59,756 nt of DNA from Geobacter sp. UBA5735 (GTDB lineage Bacteria; Desulfobacterota; Desulfuromonadia; Geobacterales; Geobacteraceae). Below are positions 7,833-16,332 of the stretch, piece by piece. The position numbers and the translations under genes are program-made. Numbering within the stretch: the stretch's first letter is position 1; the number at the start of each line of letters is the position of its first letter. The stretch is from the NCBI GenBank assembly GCA_002419385.1, contig DIFZ01000015.1, positions 1 to 59,756 on the forward strand, in the 5' to 3' direction. Under the pieces are notes generated by a model. That model saw nothing but the letters and a program-made list of their open reading frames with translations, did not search any database and was not told the DNA's origin.

Positions 7833-10800
7833 CCGGCCGTCCCGGTTTCGAGGCCGAGCTTGAGGAGTGCCTCGCACAGGAAGACACGGGTGAGAGCTGC
7901 AACCGCCTGGCAACGCTCCTGGAATCACTGGGCTATGGCAACTGTGGCAGCTCTGTCGCCAATCTGCGGCTGCTGGCCGGGTGCATCCCCGGCGACCTCC
8001 TGGCAGTGGTCGTGCGGGATTCCCTGCTCGCCCCATCACCGGACCAGGCCCTGAACGGGCTTGAACGGATCAGCACCGCGGTCCCGAGCGCGGATCTTGC
8101 CAGCGTCTGCACCCAACCGCTGCTGCGGGCCCATCTCCTCACCATCTGTGGCTCGTCACCCTTTCTTACCTCAATAATATGCCGCTATCCTGAGAACTTC
8201 GGAAATCTCTTCCTTGAGAACCGGATACACACCGCCCGGTCATTCCATGACAACCTCGCCCTCCTGCGCTCCACATGTGCCGGTGTAACCGACTTCAAAA
8301 CACTCCTTTCCGTGCTGCGGCGCTTCAAATACGGCGAGATCCTCCGCATAGCGACACGTGACCTTGCAGGCCTTGCCTCCCTTGAAGACACCACCGGTGA
8401 ACTCTCGGACCTGGCAGCCGCCTCGCTGCAAGCCGCCTGTGAAGTCTGCCGCCGCCAGTTGGTACGGGAACACGGCCGGCCCCTGATGCGGACTCAGGCG
8501 GGTGAAACGGAAGCCGATTTCCTGGTCCTGGGCATGGGCAAGCTGGGGGGGAGGGAGCTGAATTTCTCTTCCGATATCGACCTCGTATATTTTTACTCAT
8601 CGGACGATGGGGAAACAGAAGGCGTACCCCTTGCTGACGGCATGTTACGGGGCAGGGTATCACTCCACGCCTTTTTCGCCAAGCTAGCCGAACTGGTGAC
8701 CAAGGCCCTTTCCCAGGTAACGGAGGACGGTTTCGTCTTCAGGGTGGACCTGGGTCTGCGGCCCGATGGCAAGAGCGGCGACCTGGCCCTCTCCCTGCGG
8801 TCGGCCGAGGTCTACTACGAAGCCTGGGGCCAGTCCTGGGAACGCTCGGCCATGCTGAAAGCCTGGCCTGTTGCAGGCTCTCTCGAACTCGGTGACAGAT
8901 TCCTGCGCATGATCGAGCCGTTTGTCTACCGCAAGTACCTGGACTATACCCTTGTGGAAGACATGATGGCCATGAAGAAGAAGATCGACCTCTCTCTGGC
9001 ACGGGAAAAGGGCGGGGAGACCAACATCAAGCTGGGCCGCGGCGGCATCCGGGAAATCGAATTCTTCATCCAGGCCCTGCAGCTGGTCTTTGCCGGGAAA
9101 AACCCCGCTCTCCGGGTGAGGAACTCGCTCCAGGCACTGCAGGCGCTCAAAGACGCCCGCATCATCAGCGAAGATGACTGCGATTCCCTGAGTTACGCGT
9201 ACCGCTTTCTCCGCATGGTGGAGCACCGCATTCAGGTGGTGCAGGAGCGCCAGACACACAGCCTGCCGTCAAGCGAAGAGGGAATGCTGGCCCTGGCGCG
9301 CCGCTGCGGCTATCTGGAAGCCCAAGGTCTCCGCACGTTCCGGGAAAGCCTCGAATTCCACCGGTCCAAAGTGTCGAAAATCTACGGCGGCCTGTTCCTC
9401 TCCCGCGACCAGAAGCTGAAAGAGGAGGTCAGCCCCGAGACCTACTTCTTTTTCGATTCCTCTGCGGATCCGGACCTGGTGAAGGACATGCTGGCGGAGC
9501 GGCGTTTCGAAGACGTGGATGCAGCCTACGAAAACCTCTCGATCCTGAGGGACGGCACGCCCCGCATCCGCCTGTCCCCCCGTGGCCAGCGCCTGCGTGA
9601 AGCCATCGTCCCGCTCATGCTCCAGGAAATCATCGCCTCCCCCGACCCGGACATGGCCCTTGCCAACAGCGAGAGCTTTCTCCACTCGGTCGGCCAGCGG
9701 GCAAGCTTCTACGCCCTGCTTGCCGAAAACCGCGAAATCCTGAAGCTCCTGGTGTCACTGTTCGGCATGAGCAGGTTCCTCTCCAAGATCTTCATCCAGA
9801 ACCCCGAAGTGCTGGACAACATGGTGTCCCGTTCATCCCCTGCCTTGAAGGAGCTTGCCGATGCCAAGGGCGAGCTGGATTCGCTGCTCGCGGAAGCAGA
9901 AGACTTCGAAGAAAGCCTGGATATCCTGCGCAGATACCGGAACGAAGAATTCGTGCGCATCGGCATGCAGGACATCTACGGCGAAATCAGCCAGGCTGAG
10001 ATTGCCGGGCAACTCACCAACCTTGCCGAAACCTGCCTGGATGCCGCCTGCGGCCTCGCGCTCAGGGAAATGTCCCGGTTCGGGACCCCGACCCGGGTCG
10101 ACCGGGACGGGATCGAGCGGCCGGCACGCTTCGCCGTGCTCGGCATGGGAAAGCTGGGCGGGAGGGAGTTGAACTACCATTCCGACCTGGACATCATCTA
10201 CGTGTATGATTTCCAGGGCATGACCAACGGTGAGCGAAAGATCACCAACCACGAATATTTCGCCAAGCTGGGGCAGAAAATCATCTCGATCCTCACCACT
10301 CCGACCCGCGAAGGGTATGTCTACAAGATCGACACTCGGCTGCGCCCCTCGGGAAATGCCGGGCCGCTGGTCACCTCCCTTGAATCGTTCAGGAACTATC
10401 ACCGGGACGAGGCCCAGATCTGGGAACGGCAGGCCCTGACCAAGGCGAGGGTGGTGCTGGGAGACAGCCCCCTGAAGGATGACATCGAAGGAATCATCCG
10501 GGAAACGGTTTATGGACGGAGCGCGGGGGAAGAGGTGCGCCAGGAGATCCACCGCCTGCGAATGCGCATGGAAAATGAACTGGCCCGGGAGTCTTTGGGA
10601 AGCTACAATATCAAGACCGGCCGCGGCGGCATGGTGGACGTTGAGTTCGTCGTGCAATACCTGCAGCTGAAGCACGGGAGGGACTACCCGGAGATACGGC
10701 GTTTTTCAACTCTTGAGGCCCTTGATGCCCTGCGCGTCAGCAACCTGGTCACCGAAAGCGACTTTGTCTCACTCCATGACGGCTATGCCTTTCTGCGCCA

Positions 10801-11008
10801 CCTGGAAAACCGGCTGCGGATCATCCATGACTACTCGATGAACGACCTGGGCGGGTCCCGGGCGTACTTGAGCAAGCTCGCCCGCCGGCTGGGCTACGAT
10901 GAGCGGCTCCGCAACCCGGGCGAGACTCTCATGGCGGACTATGAGCGGATAACGACGACCATTCGTGACGTGTATGGCCGGATCCTGGGAGCGGAAGACG
11001 TTTCCTGA
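7829..11008 (+). CDS. glnE: Bifunctional glutamine synthetase adenylyltransferase/adenylyl-removing enzyme
   Basis: Adenylylates and deadenylylates glutamine synthetase in response to PII (GlnB) and glutamine, tuning ammonia assimilation. The 1059-residue protein shows the expected two nucleotidyltransferase domains, each with the motif GMGKLGGREL followed by a D-x-D pair: the N-terminal (adenylyl-removing) copy near residues 235-255 (SSDIDLVY) and the C-terminal (adenylylating) copy near 770-790 (HSDLDIIY). The repeated NIKLGRGGIREIEFF and NIKTGRGGMVDVEFVVQ segments also match. Length is somewhat above the 946 residues of E. coli. The ATG overlaps the mtnA stop by 4 bp. It is followed by a compact terminator-like hairpin. 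Confidence 0.96.
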   Translation: MTGRPGFEAELEECLAQEDTGESCNRLATLLESLGYGNCGSSVANLRLLAGCIPGDLLAVVVRDSLLAPSPDQALNGLERISTAVPSADLASVCTQPLLRAHLLTICGSSPFLTSIICRYPENFGNLFLENRIHTARSFHDNLALLRSTCAGVTDFKTLLSVLRRFKYGEILRIATRDLAGLASLEDTTGELSDLAAASLQAACEVCRRQLVREHGRPLMRTQAGETEADFLVLGMGKLGGRELNFSSDIDLVYFYSSDDGETEGVPLADGMLRGRVSLHAFFAKLAELVTKALSQVTEDGFVFRVDLGLRPDGKSGDLALSLRSAEVYYEAWGQSWERSAMLKAWPVAGSLELGDRFLRMIEPFVYRKYLDYTLVEDMMAMKKKIDLSLAREKGGETNIKLGRGGIREIEFFIQALQLVFAGKNPALRVRNSLQALQALKDARIISEDDCDSLSYAYRFLRMVEHRIQVVQERQTHSLPSSEEGMLALARRCGYLEAQGLRTFRESLEFHRSKVSKIYGGLFLSRDQKLKEEVSPETYFFFDSSADPDLVKDMLAERRFEDVDAAYENLSILRDGTPRIRLSPRGQRLREAIVPLMLQEIIASPDPDMALANSESFLHSVGQRASFYALLAENREILKLLVSLFGMSRFLSKIFIQNPEVLDNMVSRSSPALKELADAKGELDSLLAEAEDFEESLDILRRYRNEEFVRIGMQDIYGEISQAEIAGQLTNLAETCLDAACGLALREMSRFGTPTRVDRDGIERPARFAVLGMGKLGGRELNYHSDLDIIYVYDFQGMTNGERKITNHEYFAKLGQKIISILTTPTREGYVYKIDTRLRPSGNAGPLVTSLESFRNYHRDEAQIWERQALTKARVVLGDSPLKDDIEGIIRETVYGRSAGEEVRQEIHRLRMRMENELARESLGSYNIKTGRGGMVDVEFVVQYLQLKHGRDYPEIRRFSTLEALDALRVSNLVTESDFVSLHDGYAFLRHLENRLRIIHDYSMNDLGGSRAYLSKLARRLGYDERLRNPGETLMADYERITTTIRDVYGRILGAEDVS

Positions 11009-11033
11009 ACCGTGTCCGGCACGGTCACTTTTT
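11009..11033 (+). terminator. Probable intrinsic terminator after glnE
   Basis: ACCGTG (11009-11014), loop TCCGG, CACGGT (11020-11025), followed by CACTTTTT. The stem is only six base pairs but GC-rich and ends in five T residues, between glnE and tkt. Confidence 0.5.
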
Positions 11034-11055
11034 CAGAACAAAAGGAGTTTATCCC

Positions 11056-13062
11056 ATGGAAAAGAACCTCGACCAACTCTGCATCAACACCATACGGACC
11101 CTGGCCATGGATGCCGTGCAACAGGCCAACTCGGGCCACCCGGGCGCGCCCATGGGGCTTGCCTCCATCGGCTACGTCCTCTGGAACCGCTTCCTGCGCC
11201 ACAACCCCGGCAATCCGCACTGGTTCGACCGGGACCGCTTCATACTCTCCAACGGCCATGCCTCCATGCTCCAGTACGCACTGCTCCATCTCACGGGCTA
11301 CGACCTGTCGCTGGACGACCTGAAAGCCTTCCGCCAGTGGGGGAGCAAGACCCCGGGCCACCCGGAGTACGGCCATACTCCGGGTGTGGAAACCACCACC
11401 GGCCCCCTGGGCCAGGGCTTCATGAACGGTGTCGGTATGGCGATGGCCGAGGCTCATCTGGCTGCAACCTTCAACCGTGACGGCCACGACATCATCGACC
11501 ATCATACCTACCTGATCTGCGGCGACGGCGACCTGATGGAGGGAGCGTCCCACGAAGCCGCCTCCCTGGCCGGCCACCTGGGCCTGGGCAAGCTCATCTG
11601 CCTGTTCGACGACAACCGGATCACCATCGAAGGGAGCACCGCCCTCTCCTGTTCCGACGATGCAGCCGGGCGCTTCCAGGCTTACGGCTGGCACGTTCAG
11701 GACCTGGGGGACAGGGCCGACGACATTGAAGCCCTGCAGCGAGCGCTTCACGCTGCCCGGGAGGAAAAGGGGCGACCGTCGCTCATCGTCGTCCGCTCCC
11801 ATATCGGCTTCGGCTCGCCCCACCGCCAGGACACCTCCTCGGCCCACGGCGAACCCCTTGGCGCAGAAGAAATCCGCCTGACCAAACGCTTCTACGGCTG
11901 GCCCGAAGACGAAACGTTCCTCGTGCCGGACAGCGTGTCTGAACACATGGGCCGGGCAAAGGAAAAAGGGAAGGGACTGGAGGACGAATGGGACCGGCGC
12001 TTCCAGGCATACCGGCAGGACCACCCGCAGCTGGCGGAACGTTTCCTGTCCGCGCTCAGCGGAACGCTCCCCACCGGCTGGCACAGAGATATCCCCGCGT
12101 TCCCCGTCGAGAAGTCAGTGGCGACCCGTGCCGCGTCAGGTACGGTGCTCAACGCACTTGCCGCGAAAATCCCCTGGCTGGCCGGCGGAAGCGCCGACCT
12201 CACCCCGTCAACCAAGACCCTCATTGCCGGCAGCGGCTATTATTCCAGGGATGATCGCAGCGGAAGAAACTTCGCCTGGGGAATCCGGGAGCACGCCATG
12301 TGCGCCTGTGCCTCGGGCATGGCCCTCCATGGCGGAATCCGCCCCTATGCTGCTACATTTTTCGTCTTCACCGACTATGCCCGGCCGGCGATCCGGCTGG
12401 CAGCCCTCATGGGACTGCCGGTGATCTACGTCATGACCCACGACTCCATCGGAGTGGGCGAAGATGGCCCCACCCACCAGCCCGTCGAGCACCTGGCGTC
12501 TCTGCGTGCCATGCCCAACCTGTGCATCATCCGCCCCGCCGACGCCAACGAAACCGCCTATGCCTGGCGCGCCGCGCTGGAGCGCACCACCGGGCCCACT
12601 CTGCTGGTGCTCACCCGCCAGAACCTGCCGGTCTTCGACCGCACCATTGTCACCCCGGCAGAGGGCGTTCTCAGGGGCGGCTACATCCTCTCCCGGGAAA
12701 AAGGCCCGCAGCCCGAGGTGATCCTCATCGCCACCGGCTCAGAAGTGCAGCTGGCCATGGCGTCGCAAAACGCGCTGGCGGCAGGAAATATCGCCGCGCG
12801 GGTGGTGAGCATGCCGAGCTGGGAACTGTTCCGGGAGCAGCCCCGGGAGTACCGTGACCAAGTTCTGCCGCCGTCAGTCACCGCCCGTCTTGCCATAGAA
12901 GCGGGAGCGTCCCTGGGATGGCGCGAGTGGGTGGGCGACCAGGGCGCGGTCATCGCCCTCGACCGTTTCGGCGCCAGCGCACCGGCTGGAGAACTGTTCA
13001 AACGCTTCGGTTTCACGGTGGAAAATGTGGTGACCACGGCAAGGGAGTTGGCGCGGCAGTAA
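11056..13062 (+). CDS. tkt: Transketolase
   Basis: Thiamine-diphosphate enzyme transferring two-carbon units between sugar phosphates in the pentose phosphate pathway. The 668-residue protein has the normal domain order: the TPP pyrophosphate domain with GDGDLMEGASHEAASLAGHL around residues 155-175, the pyrimidine domain with the catalytic Glu in WGIREHAM near residue 410, and the C-terminal domain. Conserved substrate histidines appear in NSGHPGAPMG, the TGPLGQG loop and HDSIGVGEDGPTHQP. An AAAGGAG ribosome site precedes the ATG. It is monocistronic: a terminator lies before it and a tandem-repeat array after it. Confidence 0.97.
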   Translation: MEKNLDQLCINTIRTLAMDAVQQANSGHPGAPMGLASIGYVLWNRFLRHNPGNPHWFDRDRFILSNGHASMLQYALLHLTGYDLSLDDLKAFRQWGSKTPGHPEYGHTPGVETTTGPLGQGFMNGVGMAMAEAHLAATFNRDGHDIIDHHTYLICGDGDLMEGASHEAASLAGHLGLGKLICLFDDNRITIEGSTALSCSDDAAGRFQAYGWHVQDLGDRADDIEALQRALHAAREEKGRPSLIVVRSHIGFGSPHRQDTSSAHGEPLGAEEIRLTKRFYGWPEDETFLVPDSVSEHMGRAKEKGKGLEDEWDRRFQAYRQDHPQLAERFLSALSGTLPTGWHRDIPAFPVEKSVATRAASGTVLNALAAKIPWLAGGSADLTPSTKTLIAGSGYYSRDDRSGRNFAWGIREHAMCACASGMALHGGIRPYAATFFVFTDYARPAIRLAALMGLPVIYVMTHDSIGVGEDGPTHQPVEHLASLRAMPNLCIIRPADANETAYAWRAALERTTGPTLLVLTRQNLPVFDRTIVTPAEGVLRGGYILSREKGPQPEVILIATGSEVQLAMASQNALAAGNIAARVVSMPSWELFREQPREYRDQVLPPSVTARLAIEAGASLGWREWVGDQGAVIALDRFGASAPAGELFKRFGFTVENVVTTARELARQ

Positions 13063-13081
13063 TACTGCAACCACCCCCCAG

Positions 13082-13283
13082 CCCCCTCCTTATCAAGGAG
13101 GGGGAGCTTTGTCGATGTTACCCCCCCTCCTTGCTAAGGAGGGGAAGTCCGCTAGGACAGGGGTGGTTGATATTCCTTGCTAAGGAGGGGAAGTCCGCTA
13201 GGACAGGGGTGGTTGATATTCCTTGGTAAGGAGGGGAAGTCCGTCAGGACAGGGGTGGTCAGCACTCCTTATCAAGGAGGGGG
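13082..13283. repeat. 46-bp tandem repeats with flanking CCCCCTCCTT...AAGGAGGGGG palindrome
   Basis: Starting with a perfect 10-bp-arm palindrome (13082-13091 / 13095-13104), the spacer contains CCTTGCTAAGG-type units beginning at 13129, 13175, 13221 and a partial one at 13267, an exact 46-bp period. Each unit includes GGGGAAGTCC and GGACAGGGGTGG. The pattern is a local amplification of a dispersed, GC-rich palindromic repeat; a related element lies inside the ABC transporter gene at 47.7 kb. It may form hairpins that end the tkt transcript. Confidence 0.85.
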
Positions 13284-13296
13284 TCAGGAGTCAACC

Positions 13297-13497
13297 ATGC
13301 CCCTTGAAAAATACCACGAAAAACGTGATTTCACCCGCACGCCGGAACCGGCAGGTGACGGAGACGCTGGCACAACGCACGGTGCGGCACCCCCACGGTT
13401 CGTCATCCAGAAGCACCATGCGCGGCCCGGGTACGATGTGACTGCTGAAGAACCCCTGTCCGTGCTCTCTGGGCGGGATGTGGACAATGTGGACTAA
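13297..13497 (+). pseudogene. 5' remnant of a LigD-type DNA 3'-phosphoesterase gene
   Basis: A 66-codon frame with ATG and AGGAG seven bases upstream. Its start, LEKYHEKRDFTRTPEP, followed by RFVIQKHHAR and a weak YD, is the N-terminal signature of the LigD 3'-phosphoesterase domain used in bacterial non-homologous end joining (usual form RFVVQKHHASRLHYDFRLE). After about residue 47 the similarity stops and the frame ends within 20 codons, whereas the domain needs about 110-150 residues. The metal-binding and catalytic residues further on are absent. I call it a decayed fragment; a short expressed peptide cannot be excluded because the ribosome site is intact. Confidence 0.7.
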
Positions 13498-13521
13498 GAT
13501 CTCCTCCCCGGCAGGGCAACG

Positions 13522-14712
13522 ATGAAAACCTTCCGTTCAAATATCGGCAAACTCTACGCCTTCGCCTTTCTCCAGCGGATGCTGTTCCCGATGGCCATCA
13601 TTACCCTGTTCTGGAAGGACCATATCGGCCTGAGCCTGTCCCAGATCATGCTGCTCCAGGGCATCTTTTCCGCCGCCACCGTCCTGTTGGAATACCCGTC
13701 AGGGTACATAAGCGACCGCCTCGGCTACAGCACCGCCCTCACCTTCGCCACCATCCTCGGTACGGCCGGCTGGGGGCTCTACACCATGGCCGACTCCTTC
13801 GGCGATGTCCTGCTGGCCGAAATCCTCCTGGGCATATCCCTCTCTTTCATCAGCGGGTCCGACAGCGCCCTCCTGTTCGAGACCCTGAAAGAGGAGAAGG
13901 CGGAAGCGGTCTATGCCCGCATCGAAGGGCGCATGAACGGTTTCTCCCAGACCGGCGAAGCCCTGGGGGCCCTGTTCGCCGGCCTCATGTACGCAGCCGC
14001 GCCCCTGTTGCCCTTTTTCCTCCAGATAGGGGTATGGGTCCTGGCGTTTTCCGTGGTCCGCACCATGAAGGAGCCACCCCGGGATGCGGCCATCCAGGCG
14101 CATTCCCACCTGGCGGAAGCACTGAGAGTCACCCGCTACGCCTTCCTCGAAAACCGCCGCCTCCGGGCGATCATTCTCCTCAACACCGTCCTGGGCATCG
14201 CCTCCTTCTATCCGGTCTGGCTGATCCAGCCCTATATGCAGGAGCATGCCGTGCCGATTGGCTGGTTCGGTCCCGTCTGGACCGGAGCCAACCTGACCGT
14301 GGCGGTCTTCGCCCTGGCCAGCCACCGGGCACACGCCGCCCTGGGAGACCGGAACAGCATCCTCCTCTTCCTAGCCATGATCCTGGCAGGCTATTTCGGA
14401 CTCGGTCTCGTCGGCGGGACATTCGGCTTCCTGTTCTACTACCTCCTCACCGCCATGCGCGGGCTGCGCGGACCCATATTCCTCAACCACACCCAGGTCG
14501 AAACACCTTCCGCCAACCGTGCCAGCATCCTTTCACTCCAGTCCCTGTCGTTCCGCCTGATGTTCATCGCAACCGGTCCTCTCGTCGGCAGACTGGCCGA
14601 TAAGGTGGGCGTCCAGGAAGCATTCCATTACCTGCTCTATGCGTTCATGATTGCCCTGCCACCGCTTGCCTGGCTGTTTCTTCGGAATATCAGACGGGAG
14701 GGACAAGGGTAA
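13522..14712 (+). CDS. MFS transporter
   Basis: A 396-residue polytopic membrane protein with about 12 hydrophobic segments. The first loop between helices 2 and 3 contains YPSGYISDRLGYSTAL, a version of the MFS loop motif (usually GxLaDRxGrr), and the segment AFGLGMS-like regions of helix 5 appear as GLMYAAAPLLPFF. The substrate cannot be inferred. Closest in style are drug/sugar efflux MFS carriers of the YfmO/EmrD type. It follows the ligase remnant and precedes an AT-rich patch with a peptidase fragment. Confidence 0.85.
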   Translation: MKTFRSNIGKLYAFAFLQRMLFPMAIITLFWKDHIGLSLSQIMLLQGIFSAATVLLEYPSGYISDRLGYSTALTFATILGTAGWGLYTMADSFGDVLLAEILLGISLSFISGSDSALLFETLKEEKAEAVYARIEGRMNGFSQTGEALGALFAGLMYAAAPLLPFFLQIGVWVLAFSVVRTMKEPPRDAAIQAHSHLAEALRVTRYAFLENRRLRAIILLNTVLGIASFYPVWLIQPYMQEHAVPIGWFGPVWTGANLTVAVFALASHRAHAALGDRNSILLFLAMILAGYFGLGLVGGTFGFLFYYLLTAMRGLRGPIFLNHTQVETPSANRASILSLQSLSFRLMFIATGPLVGRLADKVGVQEAFHYLLYAFMIALPPLAWLFLRNIRREGQG

Positions 14713-14727
14713 GATTTTAATTTATTT

Positions 14728-14905
14728 ATATCGACAGAGTGGAATGTTTGTTAAGTTTATGGCGTGCGGTTACCCTGCGCAGTTCGAGGCATTTGCAAAG
14801 AATTTGCAGGAAGGCGGAAATTTCGAAGCACAGTTTGAAAAGTGCTTTGGATGCAATGCAAGCTCTATGTTGCAAACTTTTACAGGCGCATTGCGGAGGC
14901 CATAA
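14728..14905 (+). pseudogene. Possible 3' fragment of a gluzincin (peptidase MA-like) gene
   Basis: In the AT-rich gap after the MFS gene one frame reads YRQSGMFVKFM, then GYPAQFEAFAKNLQEGGNF and EAQFEKCFG before a stop. This resembles the C-terminal tail of gluzincin/peptidase MA domains, which typically end with a Y-x-Q-S-x-x-F-V element and a G-x-x-F-E-x-A-F-x-x-x-F-G element. No HExxH or start with a ribosome site accompanies it, so only a fragment would remain. Resemblance is by eye and short. Confidence 0.35.
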
Positions 14906-14959
14906 CCAGAGGGATTCCGGAAATCCCGACCCAGTGAATAATAAAGGAGTTTCCCGAAT

Positions 14960-15220
14960 ATGGTTGACGATACGATTGACATGACGATATTGCCTCGACC
15001 CGGCCACTACCGTCACTACAAGGGAAACGAATACGAGGTGATCGGCATCGCCCGCCACAGCGAGACCGAAGAAGAGCTGGTCGTTTATCGCAAGCTGTAC
15101 GGTGACCGCTCACTCTGGGTGAGGCCACGCGGCATGTTCCTGGAGAGCGTAACAGTAGACGGACAAGTGAAGCAGCGGTTTGAGTGGCTGGGGGAGATCA
15201 GGACGAAGAAGAGGCTGTGA
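14960..15220 (+). CDS. DUF1653 domain protein
   Basis: An 86-residue protein. The segment PGHYRHYKGNEYEVIGIARHSETEEELVVYR followed by LWVRPRGMFLE is the compact DUF1653 domain, a small cytosolic fold of unknown function that occurs widely in bacteria alone or fused to nucleotide-related enzymes. AAAGGAG lies ten bases ahead of the ATG. Nothing in the immediate context points to a partner. Confidence 0.85.
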   Translation: MVDDTIDMTILPRPGHYRHYKGNEYEVIGIARHSETEEELVVYRKLYGDRSLWVRPRGMFLESVTVDGQVKQRFEWLGEIRTKKRL

Positions 15221-15324
15221 ATCGATCTCTATGGGTGTCCTTGAGTTACTTCTTATGAGACATGGAAAAATATGGTTGAACGGGCTATCATGATTGACAA
15301 AAGGAAAGCCCGTGGAGGTTGCCC

Positions 15325-16182
15325 ATGACTTATGCAGATTCAACGAACCTGCCTTTCAACTCCGGCGCGCTGCGGGACGGCTTCGCCGCCGTCAAGCCGG
15401 GAGAGCCTGATTCGGGCGAGCCGGGGATATGGATCGTCTTCCGTGGCAATGAACTGGTGCTGAATGCAGGGGACGGCGTATCATTCATCGAAGGAAAGCT
15501 CCCCGAATGGTGCGGCATCAGCAGCAAGGGCATCCTCATCGGCACATGGAAAGGCGTGCCGGTCCGCATACTCGAGGTGGAAACGGGGACCGAAGTCCCC
15601 GCAGGCTGCCTGGCGGAACCACTTCTCTTGACCTTCTTCCAGGCAAGGCTGGCCGATGACCTGCTGACCCTCGCCGGACTGGCACAGCAGATCCTCTGCT
15701 GGGAACGGAAGAACCGGGTCTGCTCTCTGTGCGGTGGCTGTATGGAACGGATTCCGGGAACCTGGGGCAAGAAGTGCCGGGGATGCGGGCACGAGCACTT
15801 CCCCCACATCCACCCCTGCACGCTGGTCCTGGTCAGCAAAGGGGACGAACTGCTGCTGATCCGCAAGCCCGAATGGCCTCCGGGCTATTACAGCATCCCT
15901 TCCGGGTTCTGCGATTTCGGGGAATCCCTTGAGGAGTGCGCCCGGCGCGAGGTGGAGGAAGAGACCGGGATCCGGATCCGGAACCTGCGCTACGTGGGAA
16001 GCCAGAGCTGGCCGTTTCCAGGGCAGCTCATGATCGGTTTCATTGCCGATTATGCTGGAGGCGAAATCGTCGTTGAACGAAGCGAACTGGAAGATGCGGC
16101 CTGGTTCCGCCGCGATTCCATGCCGCCGACCTTCTCCAGCGGCAGCATTGCGGGATGGATCATGGAAAACTTCGGGAAATGA
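15325..16182 (+). CDS. nudC: NAD(H) pyrophosphatase / NAD-capped RNA decapping enzyme
   Basis: Nudix hydrolase cleaving NADH to NMNH and AMP and removing NAD caps from RNA. The 285-residue protein has a zinc ribbon (Cys133, Cys136, Cys151, Cys154), a full Nudix box at about residues 192-214 (GFCDFGESLEECARREVEEETGI) and the family signature SQxWPFP immediately downstream, here SQSWPFPGQ. An in-frame TTG lies six bases upstream, but the ATG at 15325 has GTGGAGG at ideal spacing. It ends in a likely intrinsic terminator. Confidence 0.93.
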   Translation: MTYADSTNLPFNSGALRDGFAAVKPGEPDSGEPGIWIVFRGNELVLNAGDGVSFIEGKLPEWCGISSKGILIGTWKGVPVRILEVETGTEVPAGCLAEPLLLTFFQARLADDLLTLAGLAQQILCWERKNRVCSLCGGCMERIPGTWGKKCRGCGHEHFPHIHPCTLVLVSKGDELLLIRKPEWPPGYYSIPSGFCDFGESLEECARREVEEETGIRIRNLRYVGSQSWPFPGQLMIGFIADYAGGEIVVERSELEDAAWFRRDSMPPTFSSGSIAGWIMENFGK

Positions 16183-16207
16183 ACAATACATTGAACAAAA
16201 AGAAACT

Positions 16208-16239
16208 CCGGAGCAGGAGGCAATGCTTCGGGATTTTTT
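16208..16239 (+). terminator. Probable intrinsic terminator after nudC
   Basis: CCGGAGC (16208-16214) can pair with GCTTCGG (16225-16231) with one G-U wobble across a ten-base loop, followed by GA and a run of six T (16234-16239). Confidence 0.6.
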
Positions 16240-16249
16240 GCAGGGCAAA

Positions 16250-16301
16250 ATATACCGATCGGTTTATTTTGGGTTGACAAAAATATACCATTCGGTATAT
16301 T
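16250..16301 (+). promoter_or_regulatory. TetR-family promoter with two operator palindromes 33 bp apart
   Basis: Two dyads share the form ATATACC-N4-GGTATAT. The proximal one, at 16283-16300 (spacer ATTC), is perfect and overlaps the core promoter: TTGACA at 16274-16279 and TATATT at 16296-16301, a 16-base spacing. The distal one, at 16250-16267 (spacer GATC), has one changed base (GGTTTAT). Their centres are 33 bp apart, about three helical turns, so two dimers would bind the same DNA face. The position implies autorepression of the TetR gene and probably control of the downstream reductase. Confidence 0.8.
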
Positions 16302-16332
16302 TTAAACATGACCATCAATTACGGAGACAGAA

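Noticed and set aside
13082..13283. CRISPR array
   Set aside because: Units repeat with no unique spacers; the 46-bp period is continuous tandem DNA, and no cas genes are present.
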